From positions 434,001 to 498,000 of the forward strand of contig JACKLJ010000001.1 in NCBI GenBank assembly GCA_024235955.1: a DNA stretch of 64,000 nucleotides. Direction: 5' to 3'. The position numbers and the translations under genes are program-made. Positions within the stretch are counted from its first letter, which is position 1; every line of letters begins with the position of its first letter. A model generated the notes under the pieces. The model did not search any database. It was not told the origin of the DNA and saw only the letters and a list, made by a program, of their open reading frames with translations. Origin of the DNA: Burkholderiaceae bacterium. Lineage in GTDB: Bacteria; Pseudomonadota; Gammaproteobacteria; Burkholderiales; Burkholderiaceae_C. Below, piece by piece: positions 42,296 to 55,733 of the stretch.

Positions 42296-42314
42296 GGCCC
42301 GGTTGAACCGGGCC
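42296..42314 (+). terminator. Hairpin after the Ig-like lipoprotein gene
   Basis: GGCCCGGTT and AACCGGGCC are exact arms around one G, 13 bp after the stop codon. There is no T tract; a possible terminator or mRNA-end hairpin. Confidence 0.45.
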
Positions 42315-42369
42315 GGCCCGGCGCGGCAGCCACCGCCGCGCAGCGGGCGCGTTGGCACGACAATGCGCC

Positions 42370-43044
42370 ATGCCCTTCCAAGCCATTCTTTTCGACTGCG
42401 ACGGCGTGCTGGTGGACAGCGAGCCGATCACCATGCGCGTGCTGCGCGACTGCCTGGCCGAAAGCGGGTGGGACATGCCTCTGGCCGAATGCATGGCGCG
42501 CTTTGTCGGCGTCACCGTGCGCAGCCGCACCGAGCAGATCGAGGCGCGCACCGGCCAGCCGCTCACCGACGGGTGGATGGACGATTTCTACGCCCGCCGC
42601 AACGCTGCGCTGGCCGCCGAGCTGCAGGCGGTGCCCGGCGCGGTGCCGGCCGTGCAGGCCCTGCATGCCCGGCTGGACGGCCGCCTGGCCTGCGCTTCCG
42701 GCGCCGACCGCCACAAGGTCGAGATGCAGCTGCGCCAGGTGGGCTTGGCGCCGTACTTCGGCCCGCACGTCTTCAGCGGCCACGAGATGCCGCACAGCAA
42801 GCCCGCGCCGGATGTCTATCTGGCCGCCGCCGCCGCACTGGAGGTGGCACCCGCGCGCTGCCTGGTGGTGGAAGACACGCCCACCGGCGTGCAGGCAGGC
42901 GTGTCCGCCGGCGCCGCCGTCTGGGGCTACTGCCCGCCCGGCGCCGATGGCGCGGCGCTGCGGGCGGCCGGCGCGCTGCAGCTGTTCGACGACATGGGTG
43001 CGCTGCCGGCGCTGATGGCCGCGGCGACGCTGCAGAATCAGTAA
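42370..43044 (+). CDS. HAD-IA family phosphatase (phosphoglycolate-phosphatase-like)
   Basis: A 224-residue HAD hydrolase. Motif I is FDCDGVLVDSEP (Asp9, Asp11), motif II CASGADRHKVEMQL, motif III SKPAPDVYL and motif IV VVEDTPTGVQAGVSAG. This is the beta-phosphoglucomutase/Gph-like subgroup; the substrate cannot be told from sequence. A family-1 repeat follows the stop. Confidence 0.88.
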   Translation: MPFQAILFDCDGVLVDSEPITMRVLRDCLAESGWDMPLAECMARFVGVTVRSRTEQIEARTGQPLTDGWMDDFYARRNAALAAELQAVPGAVPAVQALHARLDGRLACASGADRHKVEMQLRQVGLAPYFGPHVFSGHEMPHSKPAPDVYLAAAAALEVAPARCLVVEDTPTGVQAGVSAGAAVWGYCPPGADGAALRAAGALQLFDDMGALPALMAAATLQNQ

Positions 43045-43047
43045 GAA

Positions 43048-43105
43048 ATCAGGCGCTGGCCCTTTTGTGACGGGCGCAGGCAGCTATTGAAATCATAGTA
43101 TTCTG
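43048..43105 (-). repeat. Dispersed repeat family 1, copy K
   Basis: Minus-strand copy between the HAD and AraC-family genes: ACTATGATTTCAATAGCTGC, CTGCGCCCGTCACAAAAGGG. It lies between two convergent stops. Confidence 0.8.
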
Positions 43106-43128
43106 GCGGGCAGCCCAGGCGCCTGCGC

Positions 43129-44154
43129 TCAACCCCCGCGCTCGCGCAAGGCCTGCGGCGTGAGCCCGGTCCAGCCCTTGAAGGCGCGGATGAAGCTCTT
43201 GTCGTTCTGAAAGCCGGCTGCGCGCGCCACGCGGCCGATGGGCTGGCGCGTGCGCAGCAGCAGCTCGGTGGCGCGGGCCTGGCGCACCTCGTCCTTCAGC
43301 TGCTGCAGGCTGGTGCCTTCGGCGCGCAGCTGGCGGTGCAGGCTGCGCGGCGACAGCGCCAGCGCACCCGCCAGCGTCTCGGCCGTGTGGGCGGTGCCGG
43401 GCTGGCGCATCAGCTGGCGCAGGCGGCGCGACAGCAGGCGGTCGCGCCGGTACGGCCACACCAGGATCGGCAGGGCGCGGCGCAGCATCTGGTCCAGTGC
43501 CGTGGCGTCGCGGCGTAACGGCAGTGCCAGCGCGTCGGCGTCGAAGCGCAGCCCGGCCTGCGTGGCGCCGAAGCGCACCGGGCCCGGGAAAAGACGTTCG
43601 TACACGTCGGCATGCGGTGGAGCCGGGAAGGGGAAGCCGGCCTCGCGCAGCGGCATCTGCGAATCCGCCAGCCAGCACGCCAGCCCGTGCAGGTTGCGCA
43701 GCAGCGAGAGCAGGGCGAACTCGCGCAGCGCGCCCAGGGGGCGGTGCTCGGCGATGGTGACGGCGGCCTCGTCGCCCTGGGTGGCGAGGGTGAGCGTCAC
43801 GTCCTGCGTCAGCAGCCCATGGTGGCGGCACCAGCGCGCCAGCGCCACGCCGAGCGAGGGCGCGCTGATGGAGGCGCGCGCCAGCATGCCGTAGCTGCCC
43901 CAGGGCAGCCGGCGGCTGAACCAGCCGGGCGCCTCGTCGTCCAGCTCCTGCATGGCGGCCTGGCACAGGCGCTCGAACTGCGCGGCGGTGACGCGCCGGT
44001 TGGCATCTTGCGCGTCAGATGGCGGTATTTGTGCTCTGGCCAGCGCCCCGGCCGGGTCCAGCCCGCGCTGCGCGTAGGCTTGCAGTACAGCCTGCACGAA
44101 GGCCATGGGCGTGCGCGCGCTGGCGGAAGAGCGATCGGGTGGCTGGCGTGGCAT
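43129..44154 (-). CDS. AraC-family transcriptional regulator
   Basis: A 341-residue protein. An N-terminal ligand domain of the arabinose-binding AraC type (QVLQAYAQRGLDPAGAL-like, YGMLARASISAPSLGVALARWCRHHGLL) precedes a C-terminal double helix-turn-helix (TAETLAGALALSPRSLHRQLRAEGTS and PIGRVARAAGFQNDKSFIRAFKGWTGLTP). It is divergent from the acyl-CoA ligase gene and likely controls it. The ATG at 44154 starts the conserved part; the longer frame to 44397 enters the ligase gene. Confidence 0.88.
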   Translation of the reverse strand: MPRQPPDRSSASARTPMAFVQAVLQAYAQRGLDPAGALARAQIPPSDAQDANRRVTAAQFERLCQAAMQELDDEAPGWFSRRLPWGSYGMLARASISAPSLGVALARWCRHHGLLTQDVTLTLATQGDEAAVTIAEHRPLGALREFALLSLLRNLHGLACWLADSQMPLREAGFPFPAPPHADVYERLFPGPVRFGATQAGLRFDADALALPLRRDATALDQMLRRALPILVWPYRRDRLLSRRLRQLMRQPGTAHTAETLAGALALSPRSLHRQLRAEGTSLQQLKDEVRQARATELLLRTRQPIGRVARAAGFQNDKSFIRAFKGWTGLTPQALRERGG

Positions 44155-44308
44155 GGCCGGAGTCTGATCCAGTGTGGCGCAATTTGCAACCAGACTGACC
44201 ACCCATGCGCGCCGCACGGGCGTAAGCTGGCGGTTTCGAGCGCCGGCCGCGCGGTGTTGCCGCGGATGCGCGGCGCGGCGTACGCCAGGAACCAGGAGAC
44301 AAGCAGCC
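44155..44308. promoter_or_regulatory. AraC-family / acyl-CoA ligase divergent region
   Basis: 154 bp between divergent genes, so both promoters should be here. Only one short A/T-rich stretch (GCAATTTGCAAC near 44178) stands out. No clear operator palindrome or -35/-10 pair is seen, and none of the ACGT sites found at liuR is present. Confidence 0.35.
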
Positions 44309-46021
<1,713 letters not shown>

Positions 46022-46087
46022 GCCCATATCTGACGGCTGCAACCAGCTACATTAAACAGAGCAAAAGAGATCGAGGAGCCCTTCGCC

Positions 46088-47695
<1,608 letters not shown>

Positions 47696-47720
47696 ACCCC
47701 GCAGCTGCCCACCCAGCCCC

Positions 47721-48233
47721 ATGAACCCGTCCACCCACTTCGCCACCCTGGCACGCTACAACGCCTGGGCCACGCGGCGCCTGCTGGACGCCGTGGCGCA
47801 GCTGCCCGAGGCCGACTACCGGCGCGACGTGGGCCTGTTCTTCAGGAGCATCCACGGCACGCTGAACCACCTGCTGGTGGGCGAGCAGCTGCTGTGGTTC
47901 CCGCGCTTTGCCGAAGGCGTGTCGCCCAGGCTGGCGCTGGATGACGAGGCCGAACCCGACCGCGCGCGTCTGGCGCAGCGCCTGTCCGAAGGCACGGCGC
48001 GCTGGGCGCCGCTGATCGCCAGCTGGCCGGCCGGGCGTTTCGACGGCGTGCTGAGCTACACCACCACGCGCGGCGAGCCGGCCGCGCTGCCCTTCGCCGC
48101 CACGCTCACGCACGTGTTCAACCACGGCACGCACCACCGCGGCCAGATCACCGCCGCGCTGACGGCGCTGGGCCAGCCCTGCCCGGTCATCGACCTTGTC
48201 TACATGCTTCAGGAAGAATCCCGCCCATCATGA
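47721..48233 (+). CDS. DinB-family protein
   Basis: A 170-residue four-helix protein. The metal-binding histidines appear in GTLNHLLVGEQLLW and HVFNHGTHHRGQI, the standard DinB/YfiT pattern. It lies inside the liu gene row between liuB and liuC, overlapping liuC by ATGA, but family members are mostly thiol transferases or stress proteins, so a role in leucine breakdown is not assumed. Confidence 0.88.
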   Translation: MNPSTHFATLARYNAWATRRLLDAVAQLPEADYRRDVGLFFRSIHGTLNHLLVGEQLLWFPRFAEGVSPRLALDDEAEPDRARLAQRLSEGTARWAPLIASWPAGRFDGVLSYTTTRGEPAALPFAATLTHVFNHGTHHRGQITAALTALGQPCPVIDLVYMLQEESRPS

Positions 48234-49009
48234 GCCCAGCCATCCGCATCAGCACCCAGGGCCAGGTGGCCACGGTGGTGCTCAACCGCCCCGAGGTGCG
48301 CAACGCCTTCAACGACGAGGTGATCGCCGAGCTGACCCAGGCCTTCGTGCAGCAGGGCAACCAGGCCGACGTGCGCGCCATCGTGCTCATGGCCGAAGGC
48401 CCGGCCTTCTGCGCCGGCGCCGATCTGAACTGGATGCGCCGCATGGCCGACTACACGCGCGACGAGAACCTGGCCGACGCCGAGAAGCTCGCCTTCATGC
48501 TGCGCACGCTGTACGAATGCCCCAAGCCGGTGATCGCGCGCGTGCAGGGCGACGTCGTCGCCGGCGGCATGGGCCTGGTGGCCGCCTGCGACATGGTGGT
48601 GAGCGTGGACACGGCCCACTACTGCCTGAGCGAGGTCAGGCTCGGCCTGATCCCCGCCACCATCAGCCCCTACGTGATCCGCGCCATGGGCGCCCGCGCC
48701 TCGCACCGCTACTTCCTGACGGCCGAGCGCTTCACGGCGGCCGAGGCGCTGCGCATCGGCTTCGTGCACGAAGTGGTGCCGGCCGACCAGCTCGACGCCA
48801 GGGTGGGCGAGCTGGTGGCCGCGCTCACCGGCGCCAGCCCCAACGCCGTGCGCGAATGCAAGAAGCTGCTGCACGACGTGGCCGGCCGCGACATCACCCG
48901 CCTGCTGATCGAGCGCACGGTGGAGGGCATCGCCGACATCCGCGCCTCCGACGAAGGCAAGGAAGGCGTGCAGTCGTTCCTGCAGAAGCGCAAGCCGAAC
49001 TGGCTATGA
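48230..49009 (+). CDS. liuC: Methylglutaconyl-CoA hydratase (enoyl-CoA hydratase family)
   Basis: A 259-residue crotonase-fold enzyme. The oxyanion-hole segments are AEGPAFCAGADLNWMRRMADYT and VQGDVVAGGMGLVAACDMVVS. The ADLNWM form and the position between liuB and liuD point to 3-methylglutaconyl-CoA hydratase, which makes HMG-CoA. It starts inside the DinB-gene stop and ends in GGCTATGA, directly followed by a family-2 repeat. Confidence 0.9.
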   Translation: MSPAIRISTQGQVATVVLNRPEVRNAFNDEVIAELTQAFVQQGNQADVRAIVLMAEGPAFCAGADLNWMRRMADYTRDENLADAEKLAFMLRTLYECPKPVIARVQGDVVAGGMGLVAACDMVVSVDTAHYCLSEVRLGLIPATISPYVIRAMGARASHRYFLTAERFTAAEALRIGFVHEVVPADQLDARVGELVAALTGASPNAVRECKKLLHDVAGRDITRLLIERTVEGIADIRASDEGKEGVQSFLQKRKPNWL

Positions 49010-49195
49010 CCCCCCTGAGTCGCTTCGCGCCACGTGCTCGCCGCCAGAGGCGGCGGCGCTTCGGTCCGTCCAGACCTGCACAGGCAGGTCTGGAGCCGCG
49101 GACCTCAGCTCCCCTCTCTCTGCGGGAGGGGGGACGACGCCAGTGGTCGGGGAGAGCCCGACCACGCCGTCCGCTGGGTTGGCCTGCTCCGCGGC
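49010..49195 (+). repeat. Dispersed repeat family 2, copy 3
   Basis: Starts at the base after the liuC stop: CCCCCCTGAGTCGCTTCGCG, then about 80 bp of extra sequence with its own hairpin (CCAGACCTG/CAGGTCTGG at 49068-49092), then GGGAGGGGGGACGACGCCAG, TGGTCGGGGAGAGCCCGACC and GGTTGGCCTGCTCCGCGGCC as in the other copies. Confidence 0.8.
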
Positions 49196-49250
49196 CAGCT
49201 GCGGCGCCCAGGCGCTGGGATGGTTCGGGTACTTTCTCGGCTGGAGATTT

Positions 49251-49315
49251 TGAGTCTTTTGGGCCTCCAGCCCTTTGTTGGCGGGCGCAGCCAGCTATCA
49301 AAATAAAAGTAATCC
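49251..49315 (-). repeat. Dispersed repeat family 1, copy L
   Basis: Minus strand: ATTACTTTTATTTTGATAGC, TGGCTGCGCCCGCCAACAAA, GGGCTGGAGGCCCAAAAGAC. A near full-length copy, placed after family-2 copy 3 and before the DUF4126 gene. Confidence 0.85.
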
Positions 49316-49354
49316 TGAGTTTTGCGGAGGCGCCTCGCTGAGGCGGCATGGGTC

Positions 49355-50101
49355 ATGCAGGAACTCATCCAGCACCTGATGCAATGGCTGCAGAGCCTGG
49401 GCCTGCACCCGGACGGCGCCACGGCGGCGGTGGGCGAGGCGGCCGGGCACGTGGGGGACGCGGTGAACAGCGCGGCCGCAAAGCTGGACATGCCTTCGCT
49501 GCTGGCGCTGGCCGCGGCGCTGGGCTGGGCCAGCGGCTTCCGGCTCTACGCGGTGGTGTTCCTCACCGGCGCCATGGGCTACGCCGGCTGGATCGCGCTG
49601 CCACCCGGGCTGCACATCCTGGAACACCCGGCGGTGCTGGCGGCCAGCGGTTTGATGCTTCTGGTGGAATTCTTCGCCGACAAGATCCCGTGGGTCGACA
49701 GCGTGTGGGATTCGATCAACGCCTTCATCCGCATCCCCGCCGGCGCGCTGCTGGCCGCCGGTGCGCTGGGCGCCGATTCGGCCACCATGGGCATGGTGGG
49801 CGCGCTGCTGGGCGGCTCGCTGGCCGCCACCTCGTTCGCCACCAAGGCCACCACGCGTGCCGCCATCAACACATCGCCCGAGCCGTTCACCAACTGGCTG
49901 GCCTCGTTCTTCGAGGACGGCCTGGTGGTCGGCATCGTCTGGCTCGCCACCCAGCATCCGCTGGCCTTCGGCATCGCCCTGGCAGTGATGCTGGTGGTGT
50001 CGGTGCTGCTGCTGGTGGTGCTGTTCAAGTTTCTGAAACTGGTGGTCCGCAAGCTGCGGGCCTTCGTGGGCCAGGGCGCCGCCGAACCCACCGGCGCCTG
50101 A
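49355..50101 (+). CDS. DUF4126 membrane protein
   Basis: A 248-residue protein with a short amphipathic N-terminus and several hydrophobic segments. AAALGWASGFRLYAVVFLTGAMGYAGWIALP, LMLLVEFFADKIPWVDSVWDSINAFIRIPAGALLAAGAL and GGSLAATSFATKATTRAAINTSPEPFTNWLASFFED match the DUF4126 pattern. Function unknown; it lies 28 bp upstream of liuD. ATG 49355 is preferred to the in-frame TTG at 49322. Confidence 0.85.
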   Translation: MQELIQHLMQWLQSLGLHPDGATAAVGEAAGHVGDAVNSAAAKLDMPSLLALAAALGWASGFRLYAVVFLTGAMGYAGWIALPPGLHILEHPAVLAASGLMLLVEFFADKIPWVDSVWDSINAFIRIPAGALLAAGALGADSATMGMVGALLGGSLAATSFATKATTRAAINTSPEPFTNWLASFFEDGLVVGIVWLATQHPLAFGIALAVMLVVSVLLLVVLFKFLKLVVRKLRAFVGQGAAEPTGA

Positions 50102-50129
50102 ACCCGAAAAGCATCTGGAGGAGACGGCT

Positions 50130-52151
<2,022 letters not shown>

Positions 52152-52185
52152 GACAGTCGCGGCGCGGCGGCGGCGCCGGCCGCGT

Positions 52186-52812
52186 TCACAGCACGGTGAA
52201 CAGCTTCTTCTTGAATTCGGGCAGGCGCTTGAGGCCGATGCGGCTGGTCGACAACGTGTCTTCCCATTGCAGGTAGACCTGCCGCAGCTCGGTGGCAGTG
52301 TTGCAGCCCTGGATGGCCTCCAGCAGGCTCAGGCGCGTGTTGGGCTGGAACACGGTGTTCACCGTGTTGATCATGAAGTTGCGTGCCATCTCCATTTCCT
52401 TGGCGCTGCGCTGGCTGGCGGGCGGCAGGCCCAGGTCGCCGGGTTCGGGCAAGGCAGACAACGTGTCCGGCGCGGTGTCGGGCACACCCGAGGTCGTGGC
52501 GGGAGGCGCTGCCGTGGCCACGATCTCGATCAGTTCCTGGTCGAGCAGGCTTTGAAGGATCGACGACACGTCCTTGCCCACGCAGAACATCGCCAGCTCT
52601 TCACCCGTCTTTACGCCGTCCACCAGCAGCAGCACGCGCCGGTCCACCAGCGAAAGCGGGATGTGTTTGGTTTCGATGGCCTGCTTGCCGGTGGCCGTCT
52701 TGGCAAAGGCAAGCTGGAACAAAGGTGGTGAAAAGTTTGCCATGGCTGTATGGGGTTTCTGAGGGGCGACGATCATGGGCTCATATGGTTTGTAATACTC
52801 AAGTAAGCTCAT
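52186..52812 (-). CDS. Hypothetical protein with winged-helix-like N-terminal part
   Basis: A 208-residue protein from the ATG at 52812 (alternatives 52776 and 52743). RRVLLLVDGVKTGEELAMFCVGKDVSSILQSLLDQELIEIV has the helix-helix-strand look of a small winged-helix module, followed by a Pro/Ala/Thr-rich linker and a helical C-terminus with RNFMINTVNTVFQPNTRLSLLEAIQGC. I do not recognise the family. It converges on liuD and lies between liuD and liuE without sharing their strand. Confidence 0.65.
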   Translation of the reverse strand: MSLLEYYKPYEPMIVAPQKPHTAMANFSPPLFQLAFAKTATGKQAIETKHIPLSLVDRRVLLLVDGVKTGEELAMFCVGKDVSSILQSLLDQELIEIVATAAPPATTSGVPDTAPDTLSALPEPGDLGLPPASQRSAKEMEMARNFMINTVNTVFQPNTRLSLLEAIQGCNTATELRQVYLQWEDTLSTSRIGLKRLPEFKKKLFTVL

Positions 52813-53175
52813 CTTCCAGAAAAGCGCGGCCCATGGCAAGCGATGCGGCGCCGGAGCCGGCCGTATCGGCGTGCTTCGTGACGTATTTGGCGCTCCGGGC
52901 GGACCTGGCGAGGGCTGGCGGGGCGGGCGCGGTGCCGAGGCGGCTTGCGCGTGACACCGCACCCGGTATCGCTCCATCCTTTGGTGTTATACAAAGCATA
53001 GCTTTCTGCGCCCGCTGTAAATGGGCTGGAAGGCATTTTGGTCATGAATCCAGGCCTCGTGGATACCATTGGACCATCGCAGCCGGCCCGCACCCGGCGC
53101 CCGCCGGCGCGACTCGCTACACTGACCGGCGCGCGGGCGCCCACCCACCCGCAGACTGATACGGAGACCCATCCC
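52813..53175. other. Intergenic stretch between the hypothetical gene and liuE
   Basis: 363 bp between divergent genes. The first part can be read as an extension of the minus-strand ORF to 52977, but that part is Pro/Arg-rich and looks non-coding. It contains family-1 repeat copy O and probably the promoters of both genes. TTATAC (near 52987) is a weak -10 candidate. Confidence 0.5.
52987..53042 (+). repeat. Dispersed repeat family 1, copy O
   Basis: Plus-strand copy: AAGCATAGCTTTCTGCGCCC, GCTGTAAATGGGCTGGAAGG, CATTTTGG. More diverged than other copies but clearly the same element. Confidence 0.7.
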
Positions 53176-54084
53176 ATGGCCCTGCCCACACAGGTGAAAC
53201 TGATCGACGTCGGCCCGCGCGACGGGCTGCAGAACGAGAAACAGCCTGTGCCGGCCTCGGCGAAGATCGAGCTGGTGCACCGCCTGCAGGACGCCGGCCT
53301 GCGCGAGATCGAGGTCACCAGCTTCGTCAGCCCCAAATGGGTGCCGCAGATGGCCGACAACGCCGAGGTCATGGCCGGCCTGCGCCGCCGGCCGGGCGTG
53401 CGCTACAGCGTGCTGGTGCCCAACATGAAGGGCTTCGAGGCCGCGCTGGCCAGCAAGCCGGACGAGATCGTGGTCTTCGGCGCTGCCAGCGAGGCCTTCA
53501 GCCAGAAGAACATCAACTGCTCGATCGCCGAGAGCATCGAGCGCTTCGCCCCCGTGGTGCAGGCCGCCCGGGCCGCCGGCATCGCCGTGCGCGGCGCCAT
53601 GAGCTGCACCGTGGGCTGCCCGTACGAAGGCGACATCCCGCCCTCGCGCGTCGAGTACCTGGCCGGGCTGATGAAGGGCATCGGCGTGGAGCGCGTGGAC
53701 GTGGCCGACACCATCGGCGTGGGCACGCCGCGCAAGGTGCAGGCCGCCTTCGAGGCGACGCTCAGGCACTTCGGCATCGACCAGGTCTCCGGCCATTTCC
53801 ACGACACCTACGGCCAGGCCGTGGCCAACACCCTGGCCGCGCTGGAGATGGGCGTGTGGCACCACCAGTCGTCGGTGGCCGGCCTGGGCGGCTGCCCCTA
53901 CGCCAAGGGCGCCACCGGCAACGTGGCCACCGAGGACGTGGTGTTCATGCTGCAGGGCATGGGCATCGACACCGGCATCGACCTCGACAAGCTGATCGAC
54001 GCCGGCAAGTTCATCAGCGACCACCTCGGCCGCAAGCCCAATTCGCGCGCCGCCACGGCGCTGCTCAATAAGCGGGCGGGGTGA
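53176..54084 (+). CDS. liuE: Hydroxymethylglutaryl-CoA lyase
   Basis: A 302-residue DRE-TIM metallolyase that splits HMG-CoA into acetyl-CoA and acetoacetate. VKLIDVGPRDGLQNEKQPVP holds the catalytic Arg/Asp and metal site; FVSPKWVPQMAD, HFHDTYGQAVANTLAALEMG and the Cys loop GLGGCPYAKGATGNVATED follow. The last step of leucine catabolism. ATG 53176 gives the family N-terminus. It overlaps or abuts the YbaK-like gene. Confidence 0.95.
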   Translation: MALPTQVKLIDVGPRDGLQNEKQPVPASAKIELVHRLQDAGLREIEVTSFVSPKWVPQMADNAEVMAGLRRRPGVRYSVLVPNMKGFEAALASKPDEIVVFGAASEAFSQKNINCSIAESIERFAPVVQAARAAGIAVRGAMSCTVGCPYEGDIPPSRVEYLAGLMKGIGVERVDVADTIGVGTPRKVQAAFEATLRHFGIDQVSGHFHDTYGQAVANTLAALEMGVWHHQSSVAGLGGCPYAKGATGNVATEDVVFMLQGMGIDTGIDLDKLIDAGKFISDHLGRKPNSRAATALLNKRAG

Positions 54085-54089
54085 GCGCG

Positions 54090-54587
54090 ATGTGCGGAGC
54101 CGAACTGAAACCCCTGCCCGACGCCGTGCAGCGCGTCGCCGCCGCGCTGGCGGCCGCCGGCCACCGGCACGCGCCGGTGATGCTCGATGACGCCGCGCGC
54201 ACCGCGCAGCAGGCCGCCGACGCGCTGGGCGTGGGGGTGGGGCAGATCGCCAAGAGCATCATCTTCCGCCGCAAGGAGGACGATGCGGCGGTGCTGGTCA
54301 TCACCTCCGGCGACAGGCGGGTGGACGAGAAGAAGGTGGCGGCGCTGGTGGGCAGGATCGGCCGCGCCGACGCCGACTTCGTGAGGGCCAGCACCGGCTT
54401 CACCATCGGCGGCGTCTCGCCGGTGGCGCACGCCAGCCCGCCGGTGACGCTGATCGACCGCGAGCTGTACCGCTTCAGCGAGATCTGGGCCGCGGCCGGG
54501 CACCCGCACGGCGTGTTCCAGCTCACGCCGGCGGATCTGGAGCACCTCACCGGCGCGCCGGTGGCCGACGTGGTGCAGGTCGCCTGA
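54090..54587 (+). CDS. YbaK/EbsC-family aminoacyl-tRNA deacylase-like protein
   Basis: A 165-residue protein from ATG 54090 (GGGGTGAG just upstream; a GTG at 54081 overlapping the liuE stop is the alternative). GVGVGQIAKSIIFRRKEDDAAVLVITSGDRRVDEKKV and the FTIGGVSPVAHASPP strand-loop match the YbaK editing domain, whose members hydrolyse mischarged tRNA. It is translationally close to liuE but functionally separate. Confidence 0.9.
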   Translation: MCGAELKPLPDAVQRVAAALAAAGHRHAPVMLDDAARTAQQAADALGVGVGQIAKSIIFRRKEDDAAVLVITSGDRRVDEKKVAALVGRIGRADADFVRASTGFTIGGVSPVAHASPPVTLIDRELYRFSEIWAAAGHPHGVFQLTPADLEHLTGAPVADVVQVA

Positions 54588-54589
54588 AC

Positions 54590-54865
54590 ATGGCGGATGC
54601 TCCTGGATCAATAGCTGCCTGCGCCCGCCAGACAAGGGCCAGGGTCGAGTTTGATCCTGAAAAAGACGCCGGGCCGGTGCCCTCGCCCTGCACCGGCGTC
54701 TGCCGCGTCAGCCCCGTGACCGGCTTGTGCGAAGGCTGCGAACGCCGGCTGGAAGAGATCGGCGGCTGGCTGGGCATGGACGAAGCCGGACGGCGCGAAG
54801 TTTGGCGGCGCCTGCTGCAGAGGCGCGGGCAGGTGCAGGCGGCCGGCCAGCAGGACGCCGCATGA
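54590..54865 (+). CDS. DUF1289 small Cys-rich protein
   Basis: A 91-residue protein whose core, PSPCTGVCRVSPVTGLCEGCERRLEEIGGWLGMDEAGRREVWRRL, is the four-cysteine DUF1289 motif. The first ~25 residues are encoded by a family-1 repeat and are not part of the conserved domain, so translation may use a later start such as GTG codons near 54641. It overlaps the next gene by ATGA. Confidence 0.82.
   Translation: MADAPGSIAACARQTRARVEFDPEKDAGPVPSPCTGVCRVSPVTGLCEGCERRLEEIGGWLGMDEAGRREVWRRLLQRRGQVQAAGQQDAA
54600..54660 (+). repeat. Dispersed repeat family 1, copy M (coding in DUF1289 gene)
   Basis: CTGGATCAATAGCTGCCTGC, GCCCGCCAGACAAGGGCCAG. It lies in frame at the N-terminus of the DUF1289 protein, reading as SIAACARQTRARVEF. 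Confidence 0.8.
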
Positions 54866-55494
54866 AGCGCATCGACTGCTACCTCGACTTCATCTCGCCC
54901 TACGCGTACCTGGCGTTCGAACGCCTGCCCGTGGCGCTGGAAGGCCTGAGCTACGAGGTGACGTACCGCCCGGTGCTGTTCGCCGCCATGCTGGCGCGCC
55001 ATGGCCAGCTCGGCCCGGCGGAGATCGAGGGCAAGCGCGACTGGACCTACCGCCAGGTGCTGTGGCTGGCGCACGAGCTGGGCATCCCCATGCGCATGCC
55101 GGCGCGCCACCCGTTCAACCCGCTGGCGCTGCTGCGCCTGGCCTGGGCCTGTGCCCGCGTGGGCACGCCCAACCGCTACCAGTGCGAAACCATCTTCCGC
55201 CACGTCTGGACCACGGGTGCCGACGCCGAGGACGCCGGCCGGCTGGCCACGCTCACCGCACAGCTGGCGCCCGTGCACGACCCAGCGGCCGATACCGTCA
55301 AGCAGCGCCTGCGTGCCGAGACCGACGCGGCGGTGGCGGCCGACGTCTTCGGCGTGCCCACCTTCGCCGTGGACGGCCGCCTGTTCTGGGGCCTGGATGC
55401 GCTGCCCATGCTGCGCGCCCATTTGACGCAGGACAAGGCGCTGGACGCACTCTGGGACGCGCCCGCAAGCGTGGCGCAAGGCGTCCGCAGATAA
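54862..55494 (+). CDS. DsbA-like oxidoreductase, 2-hydroxychromene-2-carboxylate isomerase family
   Basis: A 210-residue protein of the kappa-class GST/HCCA isomerase group. YLDFISPYAYLAFERLP carries the catalytic Ser in place of a CXXC pair; HPFNPLALLRLAWAC, and VFGVPTFAVDGRLFWGLDALPML near the C-terminus follow. It starts four bases inside the DUF1289 gene. Naphthalene-type degradation genes are absent, so a different or glutathione-linked role is likely. Confidence 0.88.
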   Translation: MKRIDCYLDFISPYAYLAFERLPVALEGLSYEVTYRPVLFAAMLARHGQLGPAEIEGKRDWTYRQVLWLAHELGIPMRMPARHPFNPLALLRLAWACARVGTPNRYQCETIFRHVWTTGADAEDAGRLATLTAQLAPVHDPAADTVKQRLRAETDAAVAADVFGVPTFAVDGRLFWGLDALPMLRAHLTQDKALDALWDAPASVAQGVRR

Positions 55495-55540
55495 CATCCC
55501 TCCGCAGGCTTCACGCGCCGTGCGAAACAAGGCTCATCGA

Positions 55541-55572
55541 GGTTGGGCGGACTTTGTTCCGCCCAGCCAACC
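55541..55572 (+). terminator. Hairpin downstream of the DsbA-like gene
   Basis: GGTTGGGCGGA pairs with TCCGCCCAGCCAACC across a short loop, 47 bp after the stop. There is no T tract. It is the only structured part of the 239-bp gap before the DUF294 gene. Confidence 0.5.
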
Positions 55573-55733
55573 CCGTCAAGGAGCACGGCCTGCGGCCGGA
55601 ACCAGCCCGATCGCAAGCGGTGGCTGACCCGGCCTGCTACCTGGCCATTGGAGCAGCGCCCTGGCGGATGGTCGTTGGGTGCGTGGTTTTGAGGTCAGGT
55701 GTGCGCTTTTTGCTTTTCGTCTGATGGACCGAC

